NCBI GenBank assembly: GCA_026168455.1 | Contig: CM047430.1 | Span: 23,206,735-23,270,734 of the forward strand | DNA: 64,000 nt | Reading direction: 5' to 3' | From: Theocolax elegans | Lineage: Eukaryota > Arthropoda > Insecta > Hymenoptera > Cerocephalidae | Shown: piece after piece, positions 13,001-28,199 of the stretch | Layout of the letters: each line of letters opens with the position of its first letter | How positions within the stretch are numbered: the stretch's first letter is position 1 | The notes under the pieces: model-generated | What the model was told of the DNA's origin: nothing | Database searches by the model: none | What the model saw: only the letters and a program-made list of their open reading frames with translations | Made by a program: the position numbers and the translations under genes

Positions 13001-15499
13001 GTATTCCGGGATATTCCCACCAATTTGGGTATTTCCTGGATGTTTCGGGATTTCTTGAGGTATTTAGGGATATCTCCACCAATTTCGGGATTTCCTGGTT
13101 GCTTCGGGATTGTCTGGGTATTTCGTGATAAATTCACTAAATGAGGGATTTCCTGGACTTTTCGGGAATTTTGAGGTATTCCGTTATATCTCCACCAATT
13201 TCGGGATTTCCTGGACATTTCGGGAATTTTAAGGGATTTTGGGATGTCTCCACCAATTTCGGGATTCTCCACCAAGTCCTGGTTGTTTCGGGATTATCTG
13301 GTATATTTCGGGATGAATTCACAAACTGAGGGATTTCCTGGACATTTTGGGAATTTTGAGGTATTCCGGGATATATCCGCCATTTCAGGATTTCCTGGAT
13401 GTTTCGGTATTTCTTGAGGTATTTCGGGATATCTCCACCAATTTCGGGATTTCCTGGATGTTTCGGGATTTTCTGGGATATTTCGGGATAAATTCAGTAA
13501 CTGAGGAATTTCCTGACCTTTCGGAAACTTTGAGGTATTCCGGGATATTTCCACCAATTTCGGTATTTCCTGGATGTTTCGGGATTTCTTGAGGTATTTC
13601 GGGATATCTGCACCAATTTTGGGATTTCCTGGATGTTTCGGGATTTCCTGGATGTTTCGGGATTTTCTGGGATATTTCGGGATAAATTCAGTAACTGAGG
13701 GATTTCCTGGACATTTCGGGAATTTTGAGGTATTCCGGGATATTTCCACCAATTTCGGTATTTCCTGGATGTTTAAGGATTTTCTGAGGTATTTCGGGAT
13801 AAATTCACGAACTGAGGGATTTCCTGGACATTTTGGGAATTTTGAGGTATTCCGGGATATCTCCACGAATTTCAGGACATCCTGGATGTTTCGGGATTTC
13901 TTGAGGTATTTCGGGATATCTGCACCAATTTTGGGATTTCCTGGATGTTTCGGGATTTCCTGGATGTTTCGGGATTTTCTGGGATATTTCGGAATAAATT
14001 CACTAACTGAGGGATTTCCTGGACATTTCGGGAACTTTGAGGTATTCCGGGATATTTCCACCAATTTCGGTATTTCCTCGATGTTTAAGGATTTTCTGAG
14101 GTATTTCGGGATAAATTCACGAACTGAGGGATTTCCTGGACATTTCGGGAATTTAGAGGGATTTTGGGATGTGTCCACCAATTTCGGGATGTCCTGGTTG
14201 TTTCGGAATTATCTGGGGTATATTGGGATAAATTCACTAACTGAGGGATTTCCTGGACATTTCGAAAATTTTGAGGTATTCCGGGATATCTCCATCATTT
14301 TCGGTATTTCCTGGATGTTTCGGAATTTCTTGAGGTATTTCGGCATATCTCCACCCATTTCGGGATTTCCTGGCTGTTTCAGGATTTCTTGAGGTATTTC
14401 GGGATATCTCCATCAATTTCGGGATTTCTTGGATGTTTCGGATTTTCTGGGTATTTTGGGATATCTCCACCAATTTCGGGATTTTCTGAGGAATTCCGGG
14501 ATATCTTCACCAATTTCGGGATTCCTGAATGTTTCAGGATTTTCTGATGTATTTCGCGATAAATTCACGAACTGAGGGATTTCTTGGACATTTTCGGGGA
14601 TTTTCAGGTATTCCGGGATATCTCCACGAATTTCGGGACATCCTGGAAGTTTCGGGATTTTCTGGGATATTTCGGGATAAATTCATTAACTGAGGGATTT
14701 CCTGCACATTTTGGGAATTTTGAGGTTTTTGCGGGATATCTCCACCCATTTCGGGATTTCCTGGATGTTTCAGGATTTCTTGAGGTATTTCGGGATATCT
14801 CCACCAATTTCGGGAATTTCCTGGACATTTCGGGAATTTTGAGGGATGTTGGGATATCTCCACGAATTTCGGGACATCGTGGAAGTTTCGGTATTTTCTG
14901 GGATATTTCGGGATAAATTCAGTAACTGAGGGATTTCTGGATCTTTCGGGAACTTTGAGGTATTCCGGGATATTCCCACCCAATTTGGGTATTTCCTGGA
15001 TGTTTCGGGATTTCTTGAGGTATTTCGGGATATCTTCACCAATTTCGGGATTTCCTGGATGTTTCGGGATTTTCTGGGATATTTCGGGATAAATTCAGTA
15101 ACTGAGGGATTTCCTGGACCTTTCGGGAACTTTGAGGTATTCCGGGATATTTCCACCAATTTGGGTATTTCCTGGATGTTTCGGGAGTTCTTGTGGTAGT
15201 TCGGGATATCCCCCTAATTTTGGGGATTTCCTGGCTGTTTCAGAATTTCTTGAGGTATTTCGGGATATCTCCATCAATTTCGGGATTTCTTGGATGTTTC
15301 GGGATTTCTTGAGGTATTTCGGGATATCTCCACCAATTTCGGGATTTCCTGGAAGTTTCGGTATTTTCTGGGATATTTCGGGATAAATTCAGTAACAGAG
15401 GGATTTCCTGGATCTTTCGGGAACTTTGAGGTATTCCGGGATATTCCCACCAATTTGGGTATTTCCTGGATGGTTCGGGATTTCTTGAGGTATTTCGGG

Positions 15500-18400
15500 A
15501 TATCTCCACCAATTTAGGGATTTCCTGGACATTTCGGGAATTTTAAGGGATTTTGGGGATGTCTCCCCAATTTCGGGATTCTCCACCAAGTCCTGGTTGT
15601 TTCGGGATTATCTGGTATTTCGGGATGATTCACAAACTGAGGGATTTCCTGGACATTTTGGGAATTTTGAGGTATTCCGGATATATCCGCCATTTCAGGA
15701 TTTCCTGGATGTTCGGTATTTCTTGAGGTATTTCGGGATATCTCCACCAATTTCGGGATTTCCTGGATGTTTCGAGATTTCTGGGATATTCGGGATAATT
15801 CAGTAACTGAGGAATTTCCTGGGACTTTCGGAAACTTTGAGTATTCGGGATATTTCCACCAATTTCGTATTTCCTGGAGTTTCGGGATTACTTGAGGTAT
15901 TTCGGGATATCTGCACCAATTTTGGGATTTCCTGGATGTTTCGGGATTTCCTGGTGTTTCAGGATTTCTGGATATTCGGGATAATTAAGTACCTGAGGGA
16001 TTTCCTGGACATTTCGGGAATCTTGAGGGATTTTGGGATGTCTCCACCAATTTCGGGATGTCCTGGTTGTTCTCGGGATTATATGGGTATTTCGTGATAA
16101 ATTCACTAAATGAGGGATTTCCTGCACTTTTCGGGAATTTTTAGGTATTCCGGTATATCTCCACCATTTCGGTATTTCCTGAATGTTTCGAGATTTTCTG
16201 AGGTATTTCGGGATTTCCTGGATGTTTCGGGATTTTCTGGGATATTCGGGATAATTCAGTAACTGAGGGATTTCCGGACATTTCGGGAATTTTGAGGGAT
16301 TTTGGGATGTCTCCACCAATTTCGGGATTTTCTGAGGTATTCCGAGATATCTTCACCATTTCGGGATTTCCTGAATTTTCAGGATTTTCTGATGTATTTC
16401 GTGATAAATTCACGACTAGGGATTTCCTGCCATTTTGGGAATTTTGAGGTATTCCGGGATATCTCCACCCATTTTCGGGATTCCTGGATGTTTCAGGATT
16501 TCTTGAGGTATTTCGGATCACCACCAATTTCGGGATTTCCTGGACATTTCGGGAATTTTGAGGGATTTTGGGATGTCCCACCATTTCGGGATTTCCTGGT
16601 TGTTCGAGATTATCTGGGTATTCGTGATATATTCACTAAATGAGGGATTTCCTGGACATTTCGGGAGTTTTGAGCTATTCCGGATATCTTCACCCATTTC
16701 GGGATTTCCTGGATGTTACGGGAATTTTAAGGGATTTTGGGATGTCTCCACCAATTTCGGGATTCTCCACCAAGTCCTGGTGTTTCGGGATTCTGTTTTT
16801 AGGGGTGAATTCAACAAACTGAGGGATTTCCTGGACATTTGGAATTTTGAGGTATTCCGGGATATATCCCCCATTTCAGGATTTCCTGAATGTTTAGGGA
16901 TTTCTTGAGGTATTTCGGGATATCTCCTCCAATTTCGGGATTTCCTGGATGTTGCGGGATTTTCTGGGATATTTCGGGATAAATTCACTAACTGAGGGAT
17001 TTCTTGGACATTCCGGGAACTCTGAGGTATTCCGGGATATTTCCGCCAATTTCGGTATTTTCTGAATGTTTCGTGATGTCTTGAGGTATTTCGGGATATC
17101 TCCACCAATTTCGGGATTTCCTGGACATTTCAGGAATTTTAAGGGATTTTGGGATGTCTCCACAAATTTCGGGTTTTCCTGAGGTATTCCGGGATATCTT
17201 CACACAATTCGGATTCCTGAATGTTTCAGGATTTTACTGATGTATTTCGCGATAAATTCACGAACTGACGGATTTCGTGCACATTTGGGAATTTGAGGTT
17301 ATTCCGGATATCTCCACCCATTTCGGGATTTCCTGGATGTTTCAGGATTTCTTGAGGTATTTCGGGATATCACCACCAATTTCGGGATTTCCTGGACATT
17401 TCGGGAATTTTGAGGGATTTTGGGATGTCTCCACCAATTTCGGGATTTCCTGGTTGTTTCGAGATTATCTGGGGTATTTCGTGATATATTCACTAAATGA
17501 GGGATTTCCTGGACATTTCGGGAGTTTTGAGCCATTGCGGATATCTTCACCCATTTCGGGATTTCCTGGATGTTACGGAAATTTTAAGGGATTTTGGGAT
17601 GTCTCCACCAATTTCGGGATTCTCCACCAAGTCCTGGTTGTTTCGGGATTATCTGGTATATTTAGGGGTGAATTCACAAACTGAGGGATTTCCTGGACAT
17701 TTTGGGAATTTTGAGGTATTCCGGGATATATCCCCCATTTCAGGATTTCCTGAATGTTTAGGGATTTCTTGAGGTATTTCGGGATATCTCCACCAATTTC
17801 GGGATTTCCTGGATGTTGCGGGATTTTCTGGGATATTTCGGGATAAATTCACTAACTGAGGGATTTCTTGGACATTTCGGGAACTCTGAGGTATTCCGGG
17901 ATATTTCCACCAATTTCGGTATTTTCTGAATGTTTCGTGATGTCTTGAGGTATTTCGGGATATCTCCACCAATTTCGGGATTTCCTGGCATTTTAGGAAT
18001 TTTTCAGGGATTTTGGGATGTCTCCACAAATTTCGGGTTTCCTGAGGTATTCCGGATATCTTCACCAAGTTTCGGGATTTCCTGAGTTTCAGGATTTCTG
18101 ATGTATTTCGCGATAAATTCACGAAACTGACGATATTCGTGCACATTTTGGGAATTTTGAGGTATTCCGTATATCCCACCCATTTCGGGATTTCCCGGAT
18201 GTTTCAAGGATTTCTTGAGGTATTTCGGGATATCTCCACCAATTTCGGGATTTTCCTGGACATTTCGGGAATTTTGAGGGATTTTGGGATGTCTCCACCA
18301 GTTCGGGATTTCCTGGTTGTTTCGAGATTATCTGGGGTATTTCGTGATATATTCCTAAATGAGGGATTTCCTGGACATTTCGGGAGTTTTGAGCCATTCG

Positions 18401-21400
18401 CGGATATCTTCACACCATTTCGGGATTTCCTGGATGTTACGGGAATTTTAAGGGATTTTGGATGTCTCCACCAATTTCGGGATTCTCCACCAAGTCCTGG
18501 TTGTTTCGGGATTATCTGTATATTTAGGGGTGAATTCACAAACTGAGGGATTTCCTGGACATTTTGGAATTTTGAGTATCCGGGATATATCCGCCATTCA
18601 GGATTTCCTGGATGTTTCGGTATTTCTTGGGTATTTCGGGATATCTCCACCAATTTCGGGATTTCTGGATGTTTCGGGATTTTCTGGATATTTCGGGATA
18701 ATTCAGTAACTGAGGAATTTCCTGGACCTTTCGGAAACTTTGAGGTATTCCGGGTATTTCCACCAATTTCGGTATTTCCTGGATGTTTCGGGATTTCTTG
18801 AGGTATTTCGGGATATCTGCACCAATTTTGGGATTTCCTGGAGTTTCGGGATTTTCTGTGATATTTCGGGATAATTCAGTAACTGAGGGATTCCTGGACC
18901 ATTTCGGGAATCTTGAGGATTTTGGGATGTCTCCACCAAATTTCGGGATCTGGTTGCTTCGGGATTATATGGTATTTCGTGATAATTCACTAAATGAGGG
19001 ATTCTGCCCTTTTCGGGAATTTTAGGTATTCCGGTATATCTCCCCATTTTCTCGTATTTCCTAAATGTTTCGAGATTTTCTGAGGGTATTTCGATATATT
19101 TCACAATTACGCGATTTCCTGGATGTTGTTCGGGATTTTCTGGGATATTTCGGGATAAATTCAGTAACTAGGGATTCCTGGACATTTCGGGAACTTTGAG
19201 TATTTCGGATATCTCCACCAATTTCGGGATTTCCTCGCGGACATTTCGGGAATTTTGAGGGATTTTGGGATGTCTCCACCAATTTCGGGATTTTCTGAGG
19301 TATTCCGAGATATCTTCACCAATTTCGGATTCCTGAATTTTCAGGATTTCTGATGTATTTCGTGATAAATCACGAACTAGGGATTCCTGCCATTTTGGGA
19401 ATTTTGAGGTATTCCGGGATATCTCCACCCATTTCGGGATTTCCTGGATGTTTCAGGATTTCTTGAGGTATTTCGGGATATCACCACCAATTCGGGATTT
19501 CCTGGACATTTCGGGATTTGAGGGATTTTGGATGTCTCCACCAATTTCGGGATGTCCTGGTTGTTTCGGGATTATCTGGTATATTTCGGGATTTTTCTGG
19601 GATATTTCGGGATAAATTCAGTAACTGAGGGATTCCTGGACATTTCGGGAATTTTGAGGTATTCCGGGATTTCCACCATTTCGGTATTTCCTGGATGTTT
19701 AAGGATTTTCTGAGGTATTTCGGGATAAATTCACGAACTGAGGGATTTCCTGACATTTTGGGATTTTGTGGTATTCCGGGATATATCCCCCATTTTCACT
19801 TCCTGAATGTTTAGGGATTTCTTGAGGTATTTCGGGATATCTCCACCATTTCGGGATTTCCTGGATGTTGCGGGATTTTCTGGGATATTTCGGATAAATT
19901 CCTAACTGAGGGATTTCTTGGACATTTCGGGAACTCTGAGGTATTCGGGTTATTTCCACCAATTTCGGTATTTCCTGGATGTTGGTGATTTTCTGGTATT
20001 TCGGATATCTCCGCCAATTTCGGGATTTTCTGGGATATTTCGGGATAAATTGACTAACTGAGGGATTTCCTGGACATTTCGGGAACTTTGAGGTATTCCG
20101 GGATATTTCCACCAATTTCGGTATTCCTGTTTAAGGATTTTCTGAGGTATTTCGGGATAAATTCACGAACTGAGGGATTTCCTGGACATTTTGGGAATTT
20201 TGAGGTATTCCGGGATATATCCCCCATTTCAGGATTTCCTGGATGTTTCGGGATTTCTTGAGGTATTTCGGGATATCTCCACCAATTTCGGGATTATCTG
20301 GGGCATTTCGGATTAAATTCACTAACTGAGGGATTTCCTGGACATTTCGGGAATTTTGAGGTATTCGGGATATCTCCACGAATTTCGGGATTTCCTAGAT
20401 GTTTCGGGATTATCTGGGGTATTTCGGGATACATTCACTATCTGAGGGACTTCCTGGACATTTCGGGAATTTAGAGGGATTTTGGGATGTGTCCACCAAT
20501 TTCGGGATGTCCTGGTTGTTTCGGAATTATCTGTGGTATATTGGGATAAATTCACTAACTGAGGGATTTCCTGGACATTTCGAAAATTTTGAGGTATTCC
20601 GGGATATCTCCATCATTTTCGGTATTTCCTGGATGTTTCGGAATTTCTTGAGGTATTTGGGCATATCTCCACCAATTTCGGGATTTCCTGGATGTTTCGG
20701 GATTATCTGGGGTATTTCGTGATAAATTCACTAACTGAGGGATTTCCTGGACATTTCGGGAATTTTGAGGGAATTTGGGATGTCTCCACCAATTTCGGGA
20801 TATCCTGGTTGTTTCGGGATTATCTGGGGTATTTCGTGATAAATTCACTAACTGAGGGATTTCCTGGACATTTCGGGAATTTTGAGGTATTCCGGGATAT
20901 CTCTACGAATTTCGGAATTTCCTGGATGTTTCGGGATTTTCTGGGATATTTCGGGATTTTCTGGGATGTTTCGGGATAAATTCACTAACTGAGGGATTTC
21001 TTGGACATTTAGAGAATTATCAGGTATTCCGGGATATGTCCACGCATTTCGGGACATCCTGGAAGTTTCGGGTTTTTCTGGGATATTTCGGAATAAATTC
21101 ACTAACTGAGGAATTTCTTGGACATTTCGGGAACTTTGAGGTATTCCGGGATATTTCCACCAATTTCGGTATTTCCTGGATGTTTAAGTATTTGCTCAGG
21201 TGTTTCGGGATAAATTCACGAACTGAGGGATTTCCTGGACACTTTGGGAATTTTGAGGTATTCCGGGATATATCCCCCATTTCAGGATTTCCTGGATGTT
21301 TCGGGATTTCTTGAGGTATTTCGGGATATCTCCACCAATATCGGGATTATCGGGGGTATTTCGGAATATTCACCAACTGAGGGATTACCTGGACATTTCG

Positions 21401-24400
21401 GGAACTTTGAGGTATTTCGGGATATCTCCACGAATTTCGGGATTTCCTGGATGTATCGGGATTTTCTGGGATATTTCGGAACAAATTCACTAACTGAGGG
21501 ATTTCCTGGACATTTTGGGAACTTTAAGGTATTCCGGGATATCTTCACCCATTTCGAGAATTCCTGGATGTTGCGGGATTTTCTGGGGTATTTCGGGATA
21601 TCTCCCCAATTTCAGGATTTCCTGGATGTTCGGGATTATCTGGGGTATTTCGGAACAATTCACTAACTGAGGGATTTCCTGGACATTTCGGGAATTTTGA
21701 GGTATTCCGGGATATCTCCACCAATTTCGAGATTTCTTGGATGTTTCGGAATTTTCTGATGTATTTCGCGATAAATTCACGAATTAGGGATATCCTGCAC
21801 ATTTCGGGATTTTCTGAGTAATTCCGGGATATCTTCACCAATTTCGGGATTTCCTGAATGTTTCAGGATTTTCTGATGTATTTCTCGATAAATTCACGAA
21901 CTGAAGGGATTTCTTGGACATTACGGGAATTTTCACGGTATTCCGGGATATCTCCACGAATTTCCGGACATCCTGGAAGTTTTGGGATTTTCTGGGATAT
22001 TTCTGGATAAATTCACTAACTGAGGGATTTCCTGGACATTTCGGGAAATTTGAGGGATTCCGGGATATCCCCACCCATTTCGCGATTTTCTGGATGATTC
22101 AAGATTTCTTGAGTTATTTCGGGATATCTCTACCAATTTCGGGATTTCCTGGACATTTCAGGAATTTTGAGAGATTTTGGGATGTCTCCACCAATTTCGG
22201 GATGTCCTGGTTGTTTCGGGATTATCTGGTATATTTCGGTATGAATTCACTAACTGAGGGATTTCTTGGACATTTTGGGAATTTTGAGGTATTCCGGGAT
22301 ATTTCCACCAATTTCGGTATTTCCTGGATGTGTCGGGATTTCTTGAAGTATTTCGGGAAGTCTCCACAAATATCGGGATTTCCGGGATATTTCGGGAATT
22401 TTGAGGGATTTTGGGATGTCTCCACCAATTTCGGGATGTCCTGGTTATTTCAGGATTTCTTGAGGTATTTCGGGATATCTCCACCAATTTCGGGATTTCC
22501 TGGATGTTTCGGGATTATCTGGGGTATTCGGAACAAATTCACTAACTGAGGGATTTCCTGGACATTTCAGGAATTTATGAGGTATTCCGGGGCTATCCCC
22601 ACGAATCAGTCGGGATTTCCTGGATGTTTCGGGATTTTCTGGAATATTAGGGGATAAATTCACTAACTGAGGGATTTCCTGGACATTTCGGGATTTTCTG
22701 AGTAATTCCGTGATATCTTGCACCAATTTCGGGATTTCCTGAATGTTTCAGGATTTTCTGATGTATTCTCGATAAATTCACGAACTGAGGGATTTCTTGG
22801 ACATTACGGGAATTTCACGTATTCCGGGATATCTCCGAATTTCCGGACATCCTGGAAGTTTTGGGATTTTCTGGGGTATTTCGGGATAAATTCACGAACT
22901 GAGGGATTTCCTGGACATTTCAGAATTTTGAGGTACTTCGGGATATTTCCACCAATTTAGGGATTTCCTGGATGTTGCGGGATTTTCTGGGATATTTCGG
23001 GATAAATTCACTAACTGAGGGATTTCTTGGACATTTCGGGAATTTTGAGGGAATTTGGGATGTCTCCACCAATTCGGGAGTTCCTGGATGTTTCGGGATT
23101 TTCTGGGATATTTCGGAATAACTCCACCTATTCGGGATTTCCTTAATGTTTCGGGATTTTCTGAGGTATTCCGGGATTTCTCCACTAATCGGTATTTCCT
23201 GGATGTTTCGGGAATTTTGAGGTATTCCGGGATATCTCCACCAATTTCGGGATTTCCTGGATGTTTCGGGATTATCTGGGGTATTTCGTGATAAATTCAC
23301 TAACTGAGAGATTTTCTGGACATTTCGGGAATTTTGAGGGAATTTGGGATATCTCCACGAATTTCGGGATTTCCTAGTTGTTTCGGGATTATCTGGGGTA
23401 TTCGGGTAACATTCACTATCTGAGGGACTTCCTGGACATTTCGGGAATTTAGAGGGATTTTGGGATGTGCCCACCAATTTCTGGATGGTTGTTTCAGGAT
23501 TTCTTGAGGTATTTCTGGATAAATTCACTACTAAGGGATTTCCTGGACGTTCGAAAATTTTGAGGTATTCCGGGATATCTCCATCATTTTCGGTATTCCT
23601 GGGTGTTTCGGGATTTCTTGAGGTCTTTCGGCATATCTCCACCATTTCGGGATTTCCTGGCTGTTTCAGGATTTCTTGAGGTATTTCGGGAAATCTCCAT
23701 CAATTTCGGGATTTTCTTGGATGCTTCGGGATTTTCTGGGGTATTTTGGGATATCTCCACCAATTTCGGGATTTCCTGGCTGTTTCAGGATTTCTTGAGG
23801 TATTTCGGGAAATCTCCATCAATTTCGGGATTTTCTTGGATGCTTCGGATTTTCTGGGGTATTTTGGATATCTCCACCAATTTCGGGATTTTCTGGATGT
23901 TCGGGATTTTCTGGAGTATTTCGATATCTCCACCAATTTCGGGATTTTCTGAGGATTTTCGGGATATCTTCACCAATTTCGGGATTTCCTGAATGTTACA
24001 GGATTTTCTGATGTATTTCGCAATAAATTCACGAACTGAGGGATTTCCTGCACATTTTGGGAATTATGAGGTATCCGGGATATCTCCACCCATTTCGGGA
24101 TTCCTGGATGTTTCAGGATTTCATGAGGTATTCGGGATATCTCCACCAATTTCGGGATTTCCTGGATGTTTCCGGATATCTACGGTATTTCGGGATAACT
24201 CCACCAATTTCGGGATTTCCTTAATGTTTCGGGATTTTCTGAGGTATTCCGGGATATCTCCACCAATATCGGTATTTCCTGGATGTTTCGGGAATTTTGA
24301 GGTATTTCGGGATATCTCCACCAATTTCGGGATTTCCTGAATGTTTCGGGATTTTCTGGGATATCTCGGGATAAATCCACCAATTTCGGGATTTCCTGGA

Positions 24401-27400
24401 CGTTTCCGGATTATCTACGGTATTTCGGGATGATTCCACCAATTTCGGGATTTCCTGGATGTTTCTGGATAAATTCACTAACTGAGGGATTTTTGGGCAT
24501 TTCCGCAATTTTAAAGTATTCCGGGATATCTCCACCAATTTCAGGATTTCCTGGATGTTTCGGGATTTTCTGACGTATTCCGGGATAAATTCACGAACTG
24601 AGCGATTTCCTGGACATTTCGGGAATTTTCAGGTATTCCGGGATATCTCTACCAATTTCAGGATTTCTTGGATGTTTCGGGATTTTCTGACGTATTCCGG
24701 GATAAATTCACAAACTGAGGGATTTCCTGGACATTTCGGGAATTTTGAGGGATTTTGGGATGCCTCCACCAATTTCGGGATGTCCTGGTTGTTTCGCGGG
24801 ATTATCTGGGGTATTTCGTGATAAATTCACTAAATGAGGTTCCTGGACATTTCGGGAATTTGAGGTATTCCGGATATCTCCACATTTTCGGTATTTCCAG
24901 GATGTTTCGAGATTTTCTGGGGTATTTCGGGATATCTCCACGAATTTCGGGACATCCTGAAGTTTCGGGATTTTCAGGGATATTTGGGGATAAATTCACT
25001 ACTGAGGGATTTCCTGGACATTTCAGGAACTTTGAGGTACTCCGGGATATTTCCACGAACTTCGGTATTTCCTGGATGTTTAAGGATTTTTTGAGGGATT
25101 TTGGGATAATTCACGAACTCAGGGATTTCCTGGACATTTTGGGAATTTTGAGGTATTCCGGGATATCTCCACCAAATCGGGATTTCCTGGATGTTTCGGA
25201 TTTTCTGGATATTTCGGGATAAATTCACCAATTTCGGGATTTCCTGGATGTTTCGGGATTTTCTGGGATATTTCGGGATAAATTCACTAACTGAGCGATT
25301 TCCTGGACATTTCGGGAATTTTGAGTATTCCGGGATATCTCCACCAATTTCGGGAGTTCCTGGATGTTTCGGGATTTTCTGGGATATTTCGGGATAACTC
25401 CACCTATTTCGGATTTCCTAATGTTTCGGGATTTTCTGAGGTATTCCGGGATTTCTCCACTAATATCGGTATTTCCTGGATGTTTCGGGAATTTGAGGTA
25501 TTCCGGGATATCTCCACCAATTTCGGGATTTCCTGGATGTTTCGGGATTTTCTGGGATATTTCGCGATAAATCCACCAATTTCGGGATTTCCTGGACGTT
25601 TCCGGATTATCTACGGTATTTCGGGATAACTCCACCAATTTCGGGATTTCCTGGATGTTTCTGGATAAATTCACTAACTGAGGGATTTTTGGACATTCCG
25701 CATTTTGAGGTATTCCGGGATATCTCCACCATTTTCGGTATTTCCTGGATGTTTCGGAATTTTCTGGGGTATTCGTGATAAATTCACTAACTGAGGGATT
25801 TCCTGGTCATTTCGGGAGTTTTGGAGGTATTCCAGGATAACTCCACCAATTTCGGGATTTCCTTGATGTTTAGGGATTTTCTGACATATTCCGGGATAAA
25901 TTCACTAATTGAGCGATTTCCTGGACATTTCGGGAATTTTGAGGTATTTCCGGGATACTCCACCAATTTCGGGATTTCCTGGACGTTCCGGATTATCTAC
26001 GGTATTTCGGGATAACTCCACCAATTTCGGGATTTCCTGGATTGTTTCTGGATAAATTCACTAACTGAGGATTTTTGGAGCATTTCCGCAATTTTAAATG
26101 TATTCCGGGATATCTCCACCATTGTCGGTATTTCCTGGATGTTTCGGAATTTTCTGGGGTATTTCCGTGATAAATTCACTAACTGAGGGATTTCCTGGAC
26201 ATTTCGGGAGTTTGAGGTATCCAGGATAACTCCACCAATTTCGGGATTTCCTGGATGTTTCGGGATTTTCTGGGATATTTCGCGATAAATCCACCAATTT
26301 CGGGATTCCTGGACGTTTCCGGATTATCTACGGTATTTCGGGATAACTCCACCAATTTCGGGAATTTCCTGGATGTTTCTGGATAAATTCACTAACTGAG
26401 GTATTTTTGGACATTTCCGCAATTTTGAGGTATTCGGGATATCTCCACCATTTTCGGTATTTCCTGGTTGTTTCGGAATTTTCTGGGGTATTTCGTGATA
26501 ATTCACTAACTGAGGGATTTCCTGGTCATTTCGGGAGTTTGAGGTATTCCAGGATAACTCCACCAATTTCGGGATTTCCTTGATGTTTAGGGATTTGTCT
26601 GACTATTCCGGGATAAATTCACTAATTGAGCGATTTCCTGGACATTCGGGAATTTTGAGGTATTCCGGGATAACTCCACAATTTCGGGATTTCCTGACGT
26701 TTCCGGTTATCTACGGTATTCGGGATAACTCCACCAATTTCGGGATTTCCTGGATGTTTCTGGATAATTCACTAACTGAGGATTTTTGGGCATTTCCGCA
26801 ATTTTAAAGTTATTCCTGGGATATCTCCACCATTTTCGGTATTCCTGGATGTTTCGGATTTTCTGGGGTATTTCGTGATAAATTCACTAACTGAGGGATT
26901 TCTGGACATTTCGGGAGTTTTGATGTATTCCAGATAAACTCACACCAATTTGGGTTCCTTTATGTTTAGGGATTTTCTGAAATATTCCGGGATAAAATCA
27001 CTAATTGAGCGATTGGCTGGACATTTCGGAATTTTGAGGTATTCCGGGATATCTCCCCAATTCAGATTCTGGATGTTTCGGATTTTCTGCGTATTCCGGA
27101 TAAATTCACGAACTGAGCGATTTCTGGACATTTCGGGAATTGAGGTATTCCGGGATATCTCTACCAATTTCAGGATTCTTGGATTTTTCGGGGATTTTCT
27201 GACGTATTCCGGGATAATTCACAAACTGAGGGATTTTGGACATTTCGGAATTTGAGGGATTTTGGGATGCCTCCACCAATTTCGGGATGTCCTGGTTGTT
27301 TCGCGATTATCTGGGGTATTTCGTGATAAATTCACTAAATGAGGGATCCCTGGACATTTCGGGAATTTGAGGTATTCCGGGATATCTCCACATTTTCGGT

Positions 27401-27600
27401 ATTTCCAGGATGTTTCGAGATTTTCTGGGGTTTTTCGGGATATCTCCACGAATTTCGGACATCCTGGAAGTTTCGGGATTTTCTGGATATTTTGGGGATA
27501 AATTCACTAACTGAGGGATTTCCGGACATTTTAGGAACTTTTGAGGTACTCCGGGATATTTCACGAACTTCGGTATTCCTGGATGTTTAAGGTTTTTTTG
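15500..27600. repeat. Indel-rich part of the array
   Basis: Units here resemble those to the left and right but carry many one-base deletions. GGGATTCCTGG stands for GGGATTTCCTGG, GGATAATTCAC for GGATAAATTCAC, and CACCATTTCGG for CACCAATTTCGG. Segments around 15.6-19.8 kb and 25.7-27.5 kb are worst. Open frames are correspondingly short. Either this is an old, decayed section or it is poorly polished long-read consensus; the loss of single bases in short homopolymers favours the latter at least in part. Confidence 0.65.
23185..24960. repeat. Array block repeated at about 35345-37110 (offset about 12,159 bp)
   Basis: Rare variants such as CAATTTCTGGATGGTTGTTTC (near 23475 and 35630), TGAATGTTACAGG and GGGATGATTCCACC occur in the same order in both places. 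The left copy has extra single-base losses compared with the right copy. Confidence 0.75.
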
Positions 27601-28199
27601 AGGGATTTTGGGATAAATTCACGAACTAAGGGATTTCCTGGACATTTCGGGAATTTTGAGGTATTCCGGGATATCTCTACCAATTTCAGGATTTCCTGGA
27701 TGTTTCGGGATTTTCTGACGTATTCCGGGATAAATTCACTAACTGAGCGATTTCCTGGACATTTCGGGAATTTTGAGGTATTCCGGGATATCTCTACCAA
27801 TTTCGAGATTTCCTGGATGTTTCGGGATTTTCTGGAATATTTCGGGATAAATTCACTATCTGAGGGATTTCGTGGACATTTTGGGAATTTTGAGGTATTC
27901 CGGGATATATCCCCATTTCAGATTTCCTGGATGTTCGGGATTTTCTGAGGTATTTCGGGATATCTCACCAATTTCGGGATTTCTTGATGTTTCGGGATTT
28001 TCTGGGGTATTTCGGGATATCTCCACCAATTTCGAGATTTTCTGAGAATCCGGGATATCTTCACTAATTTCGGGATTTCCTGAATGTTTCAGGATTTTCT
28101 GATGTATTTTGCGATAAATTCACGAACTGAGGGATTTCTTGGACATTTCGGGAATTTTGAGGAAATTGGGGTGTCTCCACTAATTTTGGGATGTCCTGG

